Below are positions 1 through 7,218 of a stretch of DNA of 14,277 nt, one piece after another. The notes below the pieces were generated by a model. That model was not told the DNA's origin. It saw only the letters and a list, made by a program, of their open reading frames with translations, and made no database searches. Source of the stretch: JBFHRE01 sp041591895 (lineage in GTDB: Bacteria; Actinomycetota; Acidimicrobiia; Spongiisociales; ZC4RG35); assembly GCA_041591895.1 (NCBI GenBank), contig JBFHRE010000065.1, positions 1 to 14,277 on the forward strand, given 5' to 3'. The stretch's first letter is position 1, and every line of letters starts with the position of its first letter. A program made the translations under genes and the position numbers.

Positions 1-273
1 GAATGCCGGATAGGAGAAGCCCATGAACTGCATCTCCAGCACCGGCTTCATCCCGCCGACCGCAAGGCCGAGGCCGACTCCGGCAATCGCCGATTCGGCC
101 ACCGGCGTGTCCACGACACGATCAGGCCCGAACTTCTCCAGCAGGCCATCCGTGATCCGGAACACTCCGCCGGTCCGGGCGACGTCTTCTCCGACCACCA
201 TCACCGTCGGGTCGACACTGAGCGCGGCCTCCAGCGCGTGATTGAGAGCCTGGGCGATGGTCATCGTCGCCAT
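1..273 (-). CDS. pdhB: 2-oxoacid (probably pyruvate) dehydrogenase E1 beta subunit, N-terminal part
   Basis: E1 beta pairs with E1 alpha to bind thiamine diphosphate and decarboxylate a 2-oxoacid, passing the acyl group to the lipoyl E2 in the cytoplasm. Only the first 91 codons are present; the C-terminus lies beyond the left edge. Visible family features are MTIAQALNHAL at residues 4-14, VVGEDV at 26-31, the GG-F-T-GL segment at 35-44 and DTPVAESAIAGVGLGLA at 55-71. Glu60 in that last segment matches the conserved E1-beta glutamate that contacts the thiazolium cofactor. The ATG overlaps the pdhA stop by one base (TAATG). A strong Shine-Dalgarno GGGGAGGG (minus-strand 287-280) lies 6 nt upstream, so the gene is the second of an operon. 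Substrate (pyruvate or branched-chain oxoacid) cannot be fixed from this fragment. Confidence 0.93.
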   Translation of the reverse strand, partial: MATMTIAQALNHALEAALSVDPTVMVVGEDVARTGGVFRITDGLLEKFGPDRVVDTPVAESAIAGVGLGLAVGGMKPVLEMQFMGFSYPAF

Positions 274-1316
274 TACAGGCCCTCCCCGGCGTCCGCTTCC
301 CGCTGTGCCTCTTCCATCTGGACCAGCAGATGCGAAGGGGGCGTCTCGAACATCCATCGAAAGAGGTCGGCAGGCTGGGGATCGGAGAGCCCTTCGGCGA
401 GTTCCACCGCCCGCTCGATGTCACGTGAGGCGCGGTCCTCGACCTCCTCCTGCATCTCCGGTTCCCAGCGGTTCCAATCGGACAGGTACCGGCGCACGCG
501 TTCGATCGGGTCCTTCGACATCCATGCGGTCGCCTCATCCGCGTCCCGGTACCGGCCGGGATCGTCGGCCGTGGTGTGTGGTCCGATGCGGTATGTCACA
601 GCTTCGACGAGGGTCGGGCCTGCTCCGTTGCGGGCCCGTTCGACCGCCTCGCGGGTGGCGTCGTAGACGGCGAAGAGATCGTTGCCGTCCACCTGGATCC
701 CGGGCATGCCATACGCGACGGCCTTTTGGGCGATGGTCTCAGAGGCGGTCTGCATGCTTCGAGGCATCGAGATCGCCCATCCATTGTTCTGGCAGAAGAA
801 GACGGTGCCGACCTCGAATACGGAGGCGAAGTTCATCGCCTCGTGGAAATCGCCCTCGGAGGTGGCGCCGTCGCCGAAATAGGTGATGGCGATCCGGTCC
901 GATCCCTGCAGCTTCTCTGCCCAGGCCAGACCCACGGCGTGGACCATGTGGCCGCCCACGGTGATCGAAGGAGGCAGAATGTGGACATGGTCGGGAGGAT
1001 GTCCACCCCTTTCGTGGCCGGTGCGACCGGCGAACAACAGTTCCATCGGATAGCCCTGCATCCACATCGCCGCCGCGTCCCGGTAGGTGGCCACCATCCA
1101 GTCGTCGGCGTGGAGGGCAGCGGCACTCCCGACCTGGGCCGCCTCCTGCCCTTCGAACGGGGCATAGGTGGCCAGCCGGCCCTGCTTCTGGAGGGCCGTG
1201 GCCTTGCGGTCGTAGGTGCGGGCATAGACCATCGCCCGGTACAGGCGTTGGGTCATGTCGAGGTCCATGGGAGCCTCTCCGGTCAGGTCTCCCGAAGGCG
1301 TGAGGTTCTGGCGCAC
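273..1316 (-). CDS. pdhA: 2-oxoacid (probably pyruvate) dehydrogenase E1 alpha subunit
   Basis: Thiamine-diphosphate E1 alpha subunit, 347 aa from GTG at 1316. The cofactor motif is complete: GDGATSEGDFHEAMNF begins at residue 148 and ends in NN at 177-178. QGRLATYAPFEGQEAAQ (45-61) and the YRIGPHTTADDPGRYR loop (242-257) are typical of Gram-positive PdhA proteins. Branched-chain oxoacid E1 alpha is the alternative. Two starts compete. GTG at 1316 has a -10-like TAGCCT 7 nt upstream, as at other genes here. ATG at 1268 (331 aa) has GGAGAGG 5 nt upstream and begins just before the conserved MTQRLYRAMVYAR. Both could be used from one promoter. pdhB follows with a 1-nt overlap. ftsK ends 54 bases upstream, so read-through from it is possible. 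Confidence 0.93.
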   Translation of the reverse strand: MRQNLTPSGDLTGEAPMDLDMTQRLYRAMVYARTYDRKATALQKQGRLATYAPFEGQEAAQVGSAAALHADDWMVATYRDAAAMWMQGYPMELLFAGRTGHERGGHPPDHVHILPPSITVGGHMVHAVGLAWAEKLQGSDRIAITYFGDGATSEGDFHEAMNFASVFEVGTVFFCQNNGWAISMPRSMQTASETIAQKAVAYGMPGIQVDGNDLFAVYDATREAVERARNGAGPTLVEAVTYRIGPHTTADDPGRYRDADEATAWMSKDPIERVRRYLSDWNRWEPEMQEEVEDRASRDIERAVELAEGLSDPQPADLFRWMFETPPSHLLVQMEEAQREADAGEGL

Positions 1317-1323
1317 CGGCGGG

Positions 1324-1329
1324 AGGCTA
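1324..1329 (-). promoter_or_regulatory. -10-like element of pdhA
   Basis: Minus-strand TAGCCT ends 7 nt before the GTG at 1316, the same TANNNT-to-start spacing as at most other units in the window. No convincing -35 lies 17 nt upstream (GTCGCA). The transcript would be leaderless for the GTG start, or would have a 48-nt leader with a Shine-Dalgarno for the ATG at 1268. Confidence 0.45.
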
Positions 1330-1370
1330 GTTGGCGGGACGGCGTCTGCGACCGGAGAGGGTGTCCCGAA

Positions 1371-3701
1371 TCAGACCTGGGTCGACTCAGCCTCGAGCAT
1401 CAGGTCGAGTTCCTCCTCGGTCATGAGGACCTCGCGGGCCTTCGATCCCTGCGACGGCCCGACCACTCCCCGGCTCTCGAGGATGTCCATCACCCGACCT
1501 GCCCGGGCAAACCCGATCCGGAGCTTGCGTTGGAGCATCGACGTCGAGCCGAGTTGGGAGCGCACCACCAGGTCCATCGCCTGACGCATCAGCATGTCGT
1601 CCTCGTCGTCCCCCTCGTCCGCCGCCTTCTGGGCTGCGGCGGCTGCGGCTGCCTCGACCACCTGGTCCTGGTATTCGGCCTCCTGCTGAGCCTTCACCCA
1701 GTCGACCACGGCGTGGATCTCCTGTTCCCGCACCCAGGATCCCTGGATCCGCTGCGGCCGAGGCTCCTTGGCAGTGATCACGAGCATGTCACCCATACCG
1801 ACCAGCTTCTCGGCCCCGGCCGAGTCGATGATCACCCGGCTGTCGGTCTGGGACGCAACGCTGAACGCCAAACGGGACGGAATGTTGGCCTTGATCACGC
1901 CGGTGATCACGTTCACCGACGGCCGCTGGGTGGCGAGCACGAGGTGGATCCCCACGGCTCGGGCCATCTGGGCGATGCGGACGATGGAGTCCTCGACCTC
2001 GCGCCCAGCGACCATCATCAAGTCGTTGAGCTCGTCGACGATGACGACGATGAACGGGAACCGGTCGAATGACTCCGGGTCGAGACCGCCCGCATCCAGC
2101 TTCTCCCGGTACCCGGTGATGTCCCTGACCTTGGCGTCGGCCAGCAGGTCGTAGCGGCGGTCCATCTCGGCCACGGCCCACTTGAGGGCGTCGTTGGCCT
2201 TCTTGGGATTGGTGATGACCCGGGTGAGCAGGTGGGGCACCCCGTTGTACTGACCCAGCTCCACCCGCTTGGGGTCGACCATGATGAGCCGGACGTCATC
2301 GGGGTGTGCCCTCATCAACAGCGAAGTGACGATCGAGTTGATGCAGGAGCTCTTTCCCGCGCCGGTGGCGCCGGCGATCAGGACGTGGGGAAGCTCGGCG
2401 AGGTTGAGCAACTTGGCATTGCCGTTGATGTCCATCCCGAGACCGACGGCCAGCGGATCCGGGTTCTGACGGGCGTCCTGGGTTCGGAGGATGTCACCCA
2501 GGCTGACCAGGCGCCGCTTCTTGTTCGGCACTTCGACCCCGATGGCGCTCTTGCCGGGGATGGGCACCAACAGCCGCACATCCGGCGTGGCAAGGGCATA
2601 GGCGATGTCATGGCTCAGGTTCTGGACACGATTGACCTTCACCCCGGGCGCCAGTTCGACCTCGTAGCGGGTGACGGTCGGTCCTGGCACGATGGTGGTC
2701 AGCGTGGCATCGACCCCGTGTTGGCGGAGGGTGTCCGACAGCTCGGCGGCGGTTTGCTCGAGACTGCGGCGGTTGGTCTCCTCTCCCCCACCGACGCCGA
2801 GGATGTCGAGCGGCGGCAACTGGTACCCGGCGCCTGACTTCGGCACCGGGCGCGGCGACTCGGGGGCGGGCACCGCTGCAGGGCCGGCAGCGGCAGGCCG
2901 TTCCTTCTTCTGTCGTTTCTGGACCGGCGGCTTGGCCACGGCGTGACGGGCCCGAGGTCGATCGGCCGGGGCAGGACGAACCGCGACCCGGCCCGTCGCG
3001 GTGCGGGTCGATCGGGCCATCGTGCGCATGCCTTTGAAGATCTCGCCGGCCGCCGTCAGCAGCTCGCGGGACGATGCCCGGGTGACGATCATCACTCCGG
3101 CGCAGATCACGGCGGCGAGGATCACGAAGGCGCCCCAGGTGCCGAGGATCCGGCGCAGAGGAAACGCGAGCAGCGAGCCGACCGCACCGCCCCGCTGCCG
3201 GACGAGGTCGAGGTTGCCGGCCAGCGACACCGCGCCGGTCAGGAGGTGAAACAACGAAAGGCTGCCGATGAACACCGCCGCCGAGCCTCCGGCCAATCGC
3301 CCGGGTCCGTCCGGACGGCGTCCGAGGGCGGTCACCAATCCGACTCCGATCAGGATTGGCGGAAGCGCGAACGCCCACAGTCCGAACAAGAGGCGAAGGC
3401 CGGAGTCGATGAACCGGCCCAACGGTCCCGCCTGACCGAAGAAGGACAGGCTGACGATGATCGCCAGCACCACCAGGACGAGGCCCCACACGTCGTCGGC
3501 CTGGCGCCCGAGGCGTTCGCGCAGGAACTCCCTGAAATTGAGCCACGCGTCGACGGGACCCCCGTAACGGGGCTGGGACTTGGCCGGCTGCTTGCGAGCC
3601 GTCCCCGAGCGCTGGGTACGGGTCGCCTTGGCGCGTCCGTTCTTGTTCGACACCCGCTTCCGCCCGTTTTGCCCACGGCGGGCCGGTGTCTTGGTTGCCA
3701 T
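1371..3701 (-). CDS. ftsK: FtsK/SpoIIIE family DNA translocase
   Basis: Septum-located ATP-driven DNA pump that clears chromosomes from the closing septum and, where XerCD/dif are present, helps dimer resolution. From ATG 3701 it is 776 aa. Residues 1-45 are very basic, and 71-207 contain about four hydrophobic membrane segments. A Pro/Ala/basic linker spans roughly 228-295. The motor follows, with Walker A GATGAGKS at 444-451, Walker B VIVDELND at 553-560 and LVLATQRPSVNVITG at 587-601. The C-terminal winged-helix gamma domain (about 703-760, SMLQRKLRIGFARAGRVMDIL) is the DNA-orienting domain that reads KOPS-type sites. An alanine run (684-690) and an acidic patch (696-702) separate motor and gamma domain. 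The frame stays open to 3923, but that extension crosses the promoter and the divergent gene and has no family match, so I chose 3701. Confidence 0.96.
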   Translation of the reverse strand: MATKTPARRGQNGRKRVSNKNGRAKATRTQRSGTARKQPAKSQPRYGGPVDAWLNFREFLRERLGRQADDVWGLVLVVLAIIVSLSFFGQAGPLGRFIDSGLRLLFGLWAFALPPILIGVGLVTALGRRPDGPGRLAGGSAAVFIGSLSLFHLLTGAVSLAGNLDLVRQRGGAVGSLLAFPLRRILGTWGAFVILAAVICAGVMIVTRASSRELLTAAGEIFKGMRTMARSTRTATGRVAVRPAPADRPRARHAVAKPPVQKRQKKERPAAAGPAAVPAPESPRPVPKSGAGYQLPPLDILGVGGGEETNRRSLEQTAAELSDTLRQHGVDATLTTIVPGPTVTRYEVELAPGVKVNRVQNLSHDIAYALATPDVRLLVPIPGKSAIGVEVPNKKRRLVSLGDILRTQDARQNPDPLAVGLGMDINGNAKLLNLAELPHVLIAGATGAGKSSCINSIVTSLLMRAHPDDVRLIMVDPKRVELGQYNGVPHLLTRVITNPKKANDALKWAVAEMDRRYDLLADAKVRDITGYREKLDAGGLDPESFDRFPFIVVIVDELNDLMMVAGREVEDSIVRIAQMARAVGIHLVLATQRPSVNVITGVIKANIPSRLAFSVASQTDSRVIIDSAGAEKLVGMGDMLVITAKEPRPQRIQGSWVREQEIHAVVDWVKAQQEAEYQDQVVEAAAAAAAQKAADEGDDEDDMLMRQAMDLVVRSQLGSTSMLQRKLRIGFARAGRVMDILESRGVVGPSQGSKAREVLMTEEELDLMLEAESTQV

Positions 3702-3711
3702 GTGCTCGGAA

Positions 3712-3740
3712 ACGGTACTCGGTTGCCCGCCATCGGTAAA
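3712..3740 (-). promoter_or_regulatory. ftsK promoter
   Basis: On the minus strand, TTTACC (3740-3735) and TACCGT (3717-3712) are separated by 17 nt and lie 10 nt before the ftsK ATG. This is the best -35/-10 pair in the window and predicts a leader of only a few nucleotides. It supports the 3701 start over the longer open frame. Confidence 0.5.
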
Positions 3741-3754
3741 CGATTCAGTGGGCG

Positions 3755-3782
3755 TTGGCATCTCGCATGGATGACGTAGGCT
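3755..3782 (+). promoter_or_regulatory. Promoter of the nitroreductase-fold gene, leaderless type
   Basis: TTGGCA (3755-3760) and TAGGCT (3777-3782) are 16 nt apart. TAGGCT ends 6 nt before the ATG at 3789, so transcription would begin at or next to the start codon. It is divergent from the ftsK promoter, with the two packed into the 87 nt between the start codons. Confidence 0.5.
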
Positions 3783-3788
3783 CGCCTG

Positions 3789-4466
3789 ATGGCAGCCATG
3801 ATTCCGTACCGTCCTGCCCGCCTTGCGGTTGGTGAGAGCCTGGAACGGGCTGCGACCTTGTACGGCGAGATGGACGGGCGGAGAAGCGTCCGCCACTTCT
3901 CGGACGAGACGGTTCCGAGGCAATTGATCGAACTCGCGATCCAGACCGCCTCTACCGCCCCGTCAGGTGCCCACCGGCAACCCTGGACCTTTGTGGTCAC
4001 GGGCGATCCCGACATCAAGCGCCGGATCCGACTGGCGGCCGAAGAGGAAGAGCGGGAGAACTACGAAGGCGGACGCCTCCCCCCGCACTGGCGTGAGGCA
4101 CTGGAACCGCTCGGAACGGATTGGCGGAAACCGTTTCTCGAAACCGCTCCCTGGATCGTCGTCTTGTTCGAGCAACGGTATGGGGTCGAACCGAACGGGT
4201 CCCACCGCCACAATTTCTACGTCAAGGAGTCGGTGGGGATCGCGGCGGGGATGTTCATCGCCGCACTCCACCATGCCGGTCTGGCGACGCTCACCCACAC
4301 CCCCTCCCCCATGGCGTTCCTGACGGCGGTCCTTGGGCGGCCCGAGAACGAGCGCCCGTTCTGCCTGTTCCCGATCGGCTACCCGGCCGACGACTGCGAG
4401 GTCCCCGATCTGAAGCGAAAGTCGCTGGAGGAGGTGATGGTGGAGGTGAACGCGCTGGACGGTTGA
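3789..4466 (+). CDS. Nitroreductase-fold flavoprotein, iodotyrosine deiodinase-like
   Basis: FMN flavoprotein of 225 aa. Residues 31-70 (RRSVRHFS, then TAPSGAHRQPWTFVV) are the FMN-binding start of the nitroreductase fold. The middle and C-terminus track mammalian iodotyrosine deiodinase closely: AAEEEERENY (83-92), GTDWRKPFL (109-117), ESVGIAAG (147-154), TLTHTP (167-172), GRPENE (183-188) and VPDLKRK (205-211). Glu88, Tyr92 and Lys114 fall where the deiodinase residues that chelate the amino-acid zwitterion of the substrate lie. Thr171 probably matches the threonine that hydrogen-bonds flavin N5. A reductive dehalogenase of halotyrosines is therefore a specific hypothesis; a generic nitroreductase is the alternative. 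The gene stands alone between ftsK (divergent) and rnj (convergent), so context gives no substrate. The ATG lies 6 nt after a -10 element, so its mRNA is probably leaderless. Confidence 0.88.
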   Translation: MAAMIPYRPARLAVGESLERAATLYGEMDGRRSVRHFSDETVPRQLIELAIQTASTAPSGAHRQPWTFVVTGDPDIKRRIRLAAEEEERENYEGGRLPPHWREALEPLGTDWRKPFLETAPWIVVLFEQRYGVEPNGSHRHNFYVKESVGIAAGMFIAALHHAGLATLTHTPSPMAFLTAVLGRPENERPFCLFPIGYPADDCEVPDLKRKSLEEVMVEVNALDG

Positions 4467-4498
4467 CCAACGGGTGACTTGCGACGCCACACGGGCCG

Positions 4499-4554
4499 CC
4501 GGCCGCCAGCTGCCAGCCACCAGTCGCCAGCCACCAGTCGCCAGCCACCAGTCG
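4499..4554. repeat. Heptamer array, CCAGNNN orientation
   Basis: Eight in-register 7-mers: CCGGCCG, CCAGCTG, CCAGCCA, CCAGTCG, CCAGCCA, CCAGTCG, CCAGCCA, CCAGTCG. The last six are three exact copies of the 14-mer CCAGCCACCAGTCG (4513-4554). The array sits between the convergent 3' ends of the nitroreductase-fold gene and rnj. Its first 19 bases recur exactly at 13252-13270. Confidence 0.9.
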
Positions 4555-4573
4555 CAGCTTTTATGCCCCCCCA

Positions 4574-4605
4574 CCGGCTGAGAGCCGGAAGCCGGTAGCC
4601 GGAAG
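4574..4605. repeat. Hairpin plus heptamer array, CCGGNAG orientation
   Basis: CCGGCT, loop GAG, AGCCGG form a perfect 6-bp hairpin (4574-4588). From 4585 three in-register heptamers follow: CCGGAAG, CCGGTAG, CCGGAAG. They correspond to the reverse orientation of the array at 4499-4554, so the gap holds two facing arrays around a hairpin. Confidence 0.8.
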
Positions 4606-4607
4606 CC

Positions 4608-4622
4608 GTCGCTGAAAGCGAC
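4608..4622 (-). terminator. Hairpin 3 nt after the rnj stop, possible terminator
   Basis: GTCGCT and AGCGAC form a perfect 6-bp stem with a 3-nt loop, starting within 3 nt of the rnj stop codon. No T-run follows on either strand, so if it terminates transcription it does so as a tail-less hairpin; it could instead protect the 3' end. Confidence 0.4.
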
Positions 4623-4624
4623 GC

Positions 4625-6262
4625 CTACAGGTCCAGCACCACCGGCAGGATCACCGGTTTGCGGGACGTCTCGCCCCGGATCACCGTGGCCGCCGCCTGG
4701 CGGACCGCCTGTTGCATCGAGGCATTGTCGTACCCGCCGTTGCCGGCCCGATCCTCCACGGCGGTTCTCACCGCTTCGGCCGCCTTGGCGAGGATCGCCT
4801 CGGGGTCGTCCATGAGGCCGTGGCTGTCGAGGCTCGGACCGAAGACGATTTCGCCGGTCTGGTGGTTGACCGCCACGGTCACAACCACCACGCCCTCGTC
4901 GGCCAGGTGGCTTCGATCCCGCAGCACCGCCCGCTTCACGTCCCCGACACTCGACCCGTCCAGATAGACGTATCCCGCCTCCACGGCCCGCCGCTCGGTT
5001 CGAGTCTCTTTCCCGTCGATGACCACGGCATCACCGTCTTCGAGAACGTCTACCCAAGGGACGCCCATCGCGCGTGCCAGTCCGGCGTGGGCATGGAGGT
5101 GCCGGTATTCACCATGGACCGGCACGAAGGCCTGCGGTCGGACGACGTTGAGGTACGTCAGCAACTCGTCGCGGTTGGCGTGACCCGAGACGTGGACGTT
5201 GGCATTTCGCCCGTGATAGACCTGCGCCCCGGTCTTGATCAGGCGACTGATCACCCGGCTCACCGCGGTCTCATTTCCGGGGATCGGGGTCGCCGAGATG
5301 AGGATGGTGTCGTCTTCTTCGAGCTTGACGAACTTGTGACGCCCCTGAGCCATGAGGGACAACGCCGCAAACGGCTCGCCCTGACTCCCGGTGGTGATCA
5401 GCATCTGCTGTCCCGGAGGCAGCTTGACGAGTTCCTCGATGTCGAGGAGGTTGCCCTTGCCGACCGAGATCTTCCCCAGGTCACGACCGACCTCCGTGTT
5501 CTTCTGCATCGACCGCCCGAAGAACGCAACCTTGCGGCCGGAGGCGACGCCGGCGTCGAAGATCTGCTGAACCCGGTGGAGATGGGAGGAGAAACAGGCG
5601 GCGATCACACGGCCCGGGGCGTCTTGCACGATGTCCTTGATCGGCTCGGCGAGTGAGCGCTCCGAGGGCACGAACCCCGGATTCTCGGCGTTGGTCGAAT
5701 CGGCGAGGAGCAGGCGCACACCTCGACGACCGAGCTCGGCGAACGTCGGCAGATCGGTCGGCTTGCCGTCGATCGGTGTGGGGTCGAGCTTGAAGTCACC
5801 CGAGTGCAGCACGATCCCCTCGGGCGTGTCGAAGGCGATTGCGCATGCGTCGGGCACAGAGTGGCTGACCGGCACCATCAGGAAGTTGAACGGACCGTGC
5901 TTCTTCCACTTGTGGGTCTTGAGCGGATGCAGTTGGGCATCCACTCCCAACTCTTCGATCCGGCCCCGGGCGATCTCGAGCGTCAGCTTGGTGCCGTAGA
6001 CAGGGACGTTGATGTCACGCAGGAAGTAGGCGAGCGCTCCGATGTGGTCCTCGTGGCCGTGAGTGAGGATCACACAGTCCACATCTTCGCGGCGCTTTGT
6101 CAGCCACCCCCAGTCGGGAAAGACCAGATCCACCCCGAGCATGTCTTCCTCGGGAAACATGAGTCCGACGTCTACGAGGCAGATGCGACCGTCGATTTCG
6201 ATCGCGGCGCAGTTGCGGCCGATCTCACCCAGCCCACCAAGGAATGTGACACGAACGCTCAT
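4625..6262 (-). CDS. rnj: Ribonuclease J
   Basis: Cytoplasmic beta-CASP ribonuclease of 545 aa, the usual RNase J length. The family combines 5'-to-3' exonuclease and endonuclease activity in mRNA decay and rRNA maturation, with two zinc ions. The metal site is visible: HGHEDH at residues 68-73, His134 in PVSHSVPD and Asp156 in LHSGDF. GGLGEIGRN (9-17), LADSTNAE (from about 185), the beta-CASP region, HVSGHA and PVHGEYRH are all diagnostic. The ATG lies inside the dapA stop region (ATGA, 4-nt overlap) with no good Shine-Dalgarno close by, so translation is probably coupled to dapA. A dapA-rnj pair is a known actinobacterial arrangement. The stop is followed almost at once by a hairpin and the heptamer-repeat gap. 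Confidence 0.97.
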   Translation of the reverse strand: MSVRVTFLGGLGEIGRNCAAIEIDGRICLVDVGLMFPEEDMLGVDLVFPDWGWLTKRREDVDCVILTHGHEDHIGALAYFLRDINVPVYGTKLTLEIARGRIEELGVDAQLHPLKTHKWKKHGPFNFLMVPVSHSVPDACAIAFDTPEGIVLHSGDFKLDPTPIDGKPTDLPTFAELGRRGVRLLLADSTNAENPGFVPSERSLAEPIKDIVQDAPGRVIAACFSSHLHRVQQIFDAGVASGRKVAFFGRSMQKNTEVGRDLGKISVGKGNLLDIEELVKLPPGQQMLITTGSQGEPFAALSLMAQGRHKFVKLEEDDTILISATPIPGNETAVSRVISRLIKTGAQVYHGRNANVHVSGHANRDELLTYLNVVRPQAFVPVHGEYRHLHAHAGLARAMGVPWVDVLEDGDAVVIDGKETRTERRAVEAGYVYLDGSSVGDVKRAVLRDRSHLADEGVVVVTVAVNHQTGEIVFGPSLDSHGLMDDPEAILAKAAEAVRTAVEDRAGNGGYDNASMQQAVRQAAATVIRGETSRKPVILPVVLDL

Positions 6263-7155
6263 CTATGCGTCAACCGCTCCAAAGCCGCCCCGATTGCATC
6301 GACCGTGGATTGCTTGGCCGGCACCACCGGGAGCCGCGGGTCACCAACCGGCTCCCAGAACTTCGACATCGCCGACCTGACAGGCGCCGGGTTCGATTCG
6401 AGGAAGCAAGCCCAGCACAGCGGCAGGAGCGCCGTGTGCAGCGCCCGAGCGGTGACGAAATCGCCCCGATTCGCCGACTTCACCATCTCCGTGACCTGAC
6501 GACCGGCGAGATGCGAGATGACACTCACGACACCGACCGCCCCGACCGACATCATCGGGAGGGTGTAGGAGTCCTGACCTGAGTAGACCGCCAGCTGCGG
6601 CACCGCCCGCACCGTTTCGGACGTGAAGTCGATGTCCATCACCGCGTCTTTGACGCCCTGGATCCGGGGGTGGGCTGCCAGCTCGGCGAGAGTCGCGACC
6701 TCGATCCTGCGGCCGGTACGGCCGGGGATGTTGTAGAGCATCACCGGCAGATCGGTGGCGTCGGCAATCGCATTGAAATGCGCCACCAGACCCGCCTGTT
6801 CGGGCTTCGAGTAGTACGGCGTCACAGCCAGGATCCCATCCACACCGGTGTGGGACGCGTTTCGGGTCAGTTCTACCGACTCCCGGGTGTCATAAGTCGA
6901 GGTACCGGCCAGCACCATGGCTTCGCCGGCCGCCGCCTTCGACACCCGCTCGAACAGGGCGAGCTTCTCGTCGAGGGACAATGTCGGTGACTCTCCGGTG
7001 GTTCCGGCCACGAGCAACCCATCGGACCCGGAGTCGATGAGGTACCGAGCCAGTCGCTCGGCCCGATCCAGGTCGACGGTCCCGTCGTCCGCGAATGGAG
7101 TGATCATGGCGGTGAGGACCTCGCCGAACGGGCGGCCGTCTGCATGTTCGTGCAT
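6259..7155 (-). CDS. dapA: 4-hydroxy-tetrahydrodipicolinate synthase
   Basis: Condenses pyruvate with aspartate semialdehyde, the first committed step to diaminopimelate and lysine. The protein is 298 aa with a complete TIM-barrel active site: TTGES at 52-56 (the two threonines of the proton relay), TPYY at 112-115, Tyr141 in YNIPGRTGRR, Arg146, and the Schiff-base Lys169 in GVKD. The open frame extends far upstream to 8259, but that part is the antisense of the beta-CASP gene. ATG 7155 lies 8 nt after a minus-strand TAGCAT and just before the conserved GEVLTAMITPF. The gene is first in an operon with rnj. Its partner DapB is encoded about 3.4 kb away in the same orientation, in a separate unit. 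Confidence 0.96.
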   Translation of the reverse strand: MHEHADGRPFGEVLTAMITPFADDGTVDLDRAERLARYLIDSGSDGLLVAGTTGESPTLSLDEKLALFERVSKAAAGEAMVLAGTSTYDTRESVELTRNASHTGVDGILAVTPYYSKPEQAGLVAHFNAIADATDLPVMLYNIPGRTGRRIEVATLAELAAHPRIQGVKDAVMDIDFTSETVRAVPQLAVYSGQDSYTLPMMSVGAVGVVSVISHLAGRQVTEMVKSANRGDFVTARALHTALLPLCWACFLESNPAPVRSAMSKFWEPVGDPRLPVVPAKQSTVDAIGAALERLTHR

Positions 7156-7163
7156 CGGACCCG

Positions 7164-7169
7164 ATGCTA
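7164..7169 (-). promoter_or_regulatory. -10-like element of dapA-rnj, leaderless type
   Basis: Minus-strand TAGCAT ends 8 nt before the dapA ATG. The possible -35 at 17 nt spacing is weak (TCGGAA). It faces the -10 of the divergent beta-CASP gene, within the 63 nt between the two start codons. Confidence 0.45.
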
Positions 7170-7205
7170 ACCGCACCCATGCCCGGTTCCGACCGGCGTC
7201 GTCCG

Positions 7206-7211
7206 TACGAT
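7206..7211 (+). promoter_or_regulatory. -10-like element of the beta-CASP hydrolase gene; decides its start
   Basis: TACGAT overlaps the first in-frame ATG (7210) and ends 7 nt before the in-frame GTG at 7219. If it is the -10, the ATG would not be transcribed and GTG 7219 is the leaderless start. Confidence 0.45.
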
Positions 7212-7218
7212 GGCATCC

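Noticed and set aside
1335..1368. CGGGAC/GTCCCG inverted repeat as an ftsK terminator
   Set aside because: Only 6 bp with a 22-nt loop, no T-run, and it overlaps the likely pdhA -35 area; such repeats are expected by chance at this GC.
576..2072. Long plus-strand open frame of 498 codons across pdhA and ftsK
   Set aside because: It is antisense to two well-supported genes. Its translation is rich in Arg, Gly, His and Asp with no family pattern, as expected from GC-rich codon shadowing.
4499..4554. Heptamer array considered as a CRISPR array
   Set aside because: Units are 7 or 14 nt with no 25-40 nt spacers, and no cas genes are present.
4495..4574. Minus-strand ORFs with repeated WLATGGW-like peptides
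   Set aside because: The peptide repeat is simply the DNA heptamer read in a frame (21 nt gives 7 residues). There is no start signal or independent coding evidence.
6386..6410. GGTTCGATTC-like T-arm motif
   Set aside because: It lies inside dapA coding sequence and no acceptor or anticodon stem can be built around it; not a tRNA.
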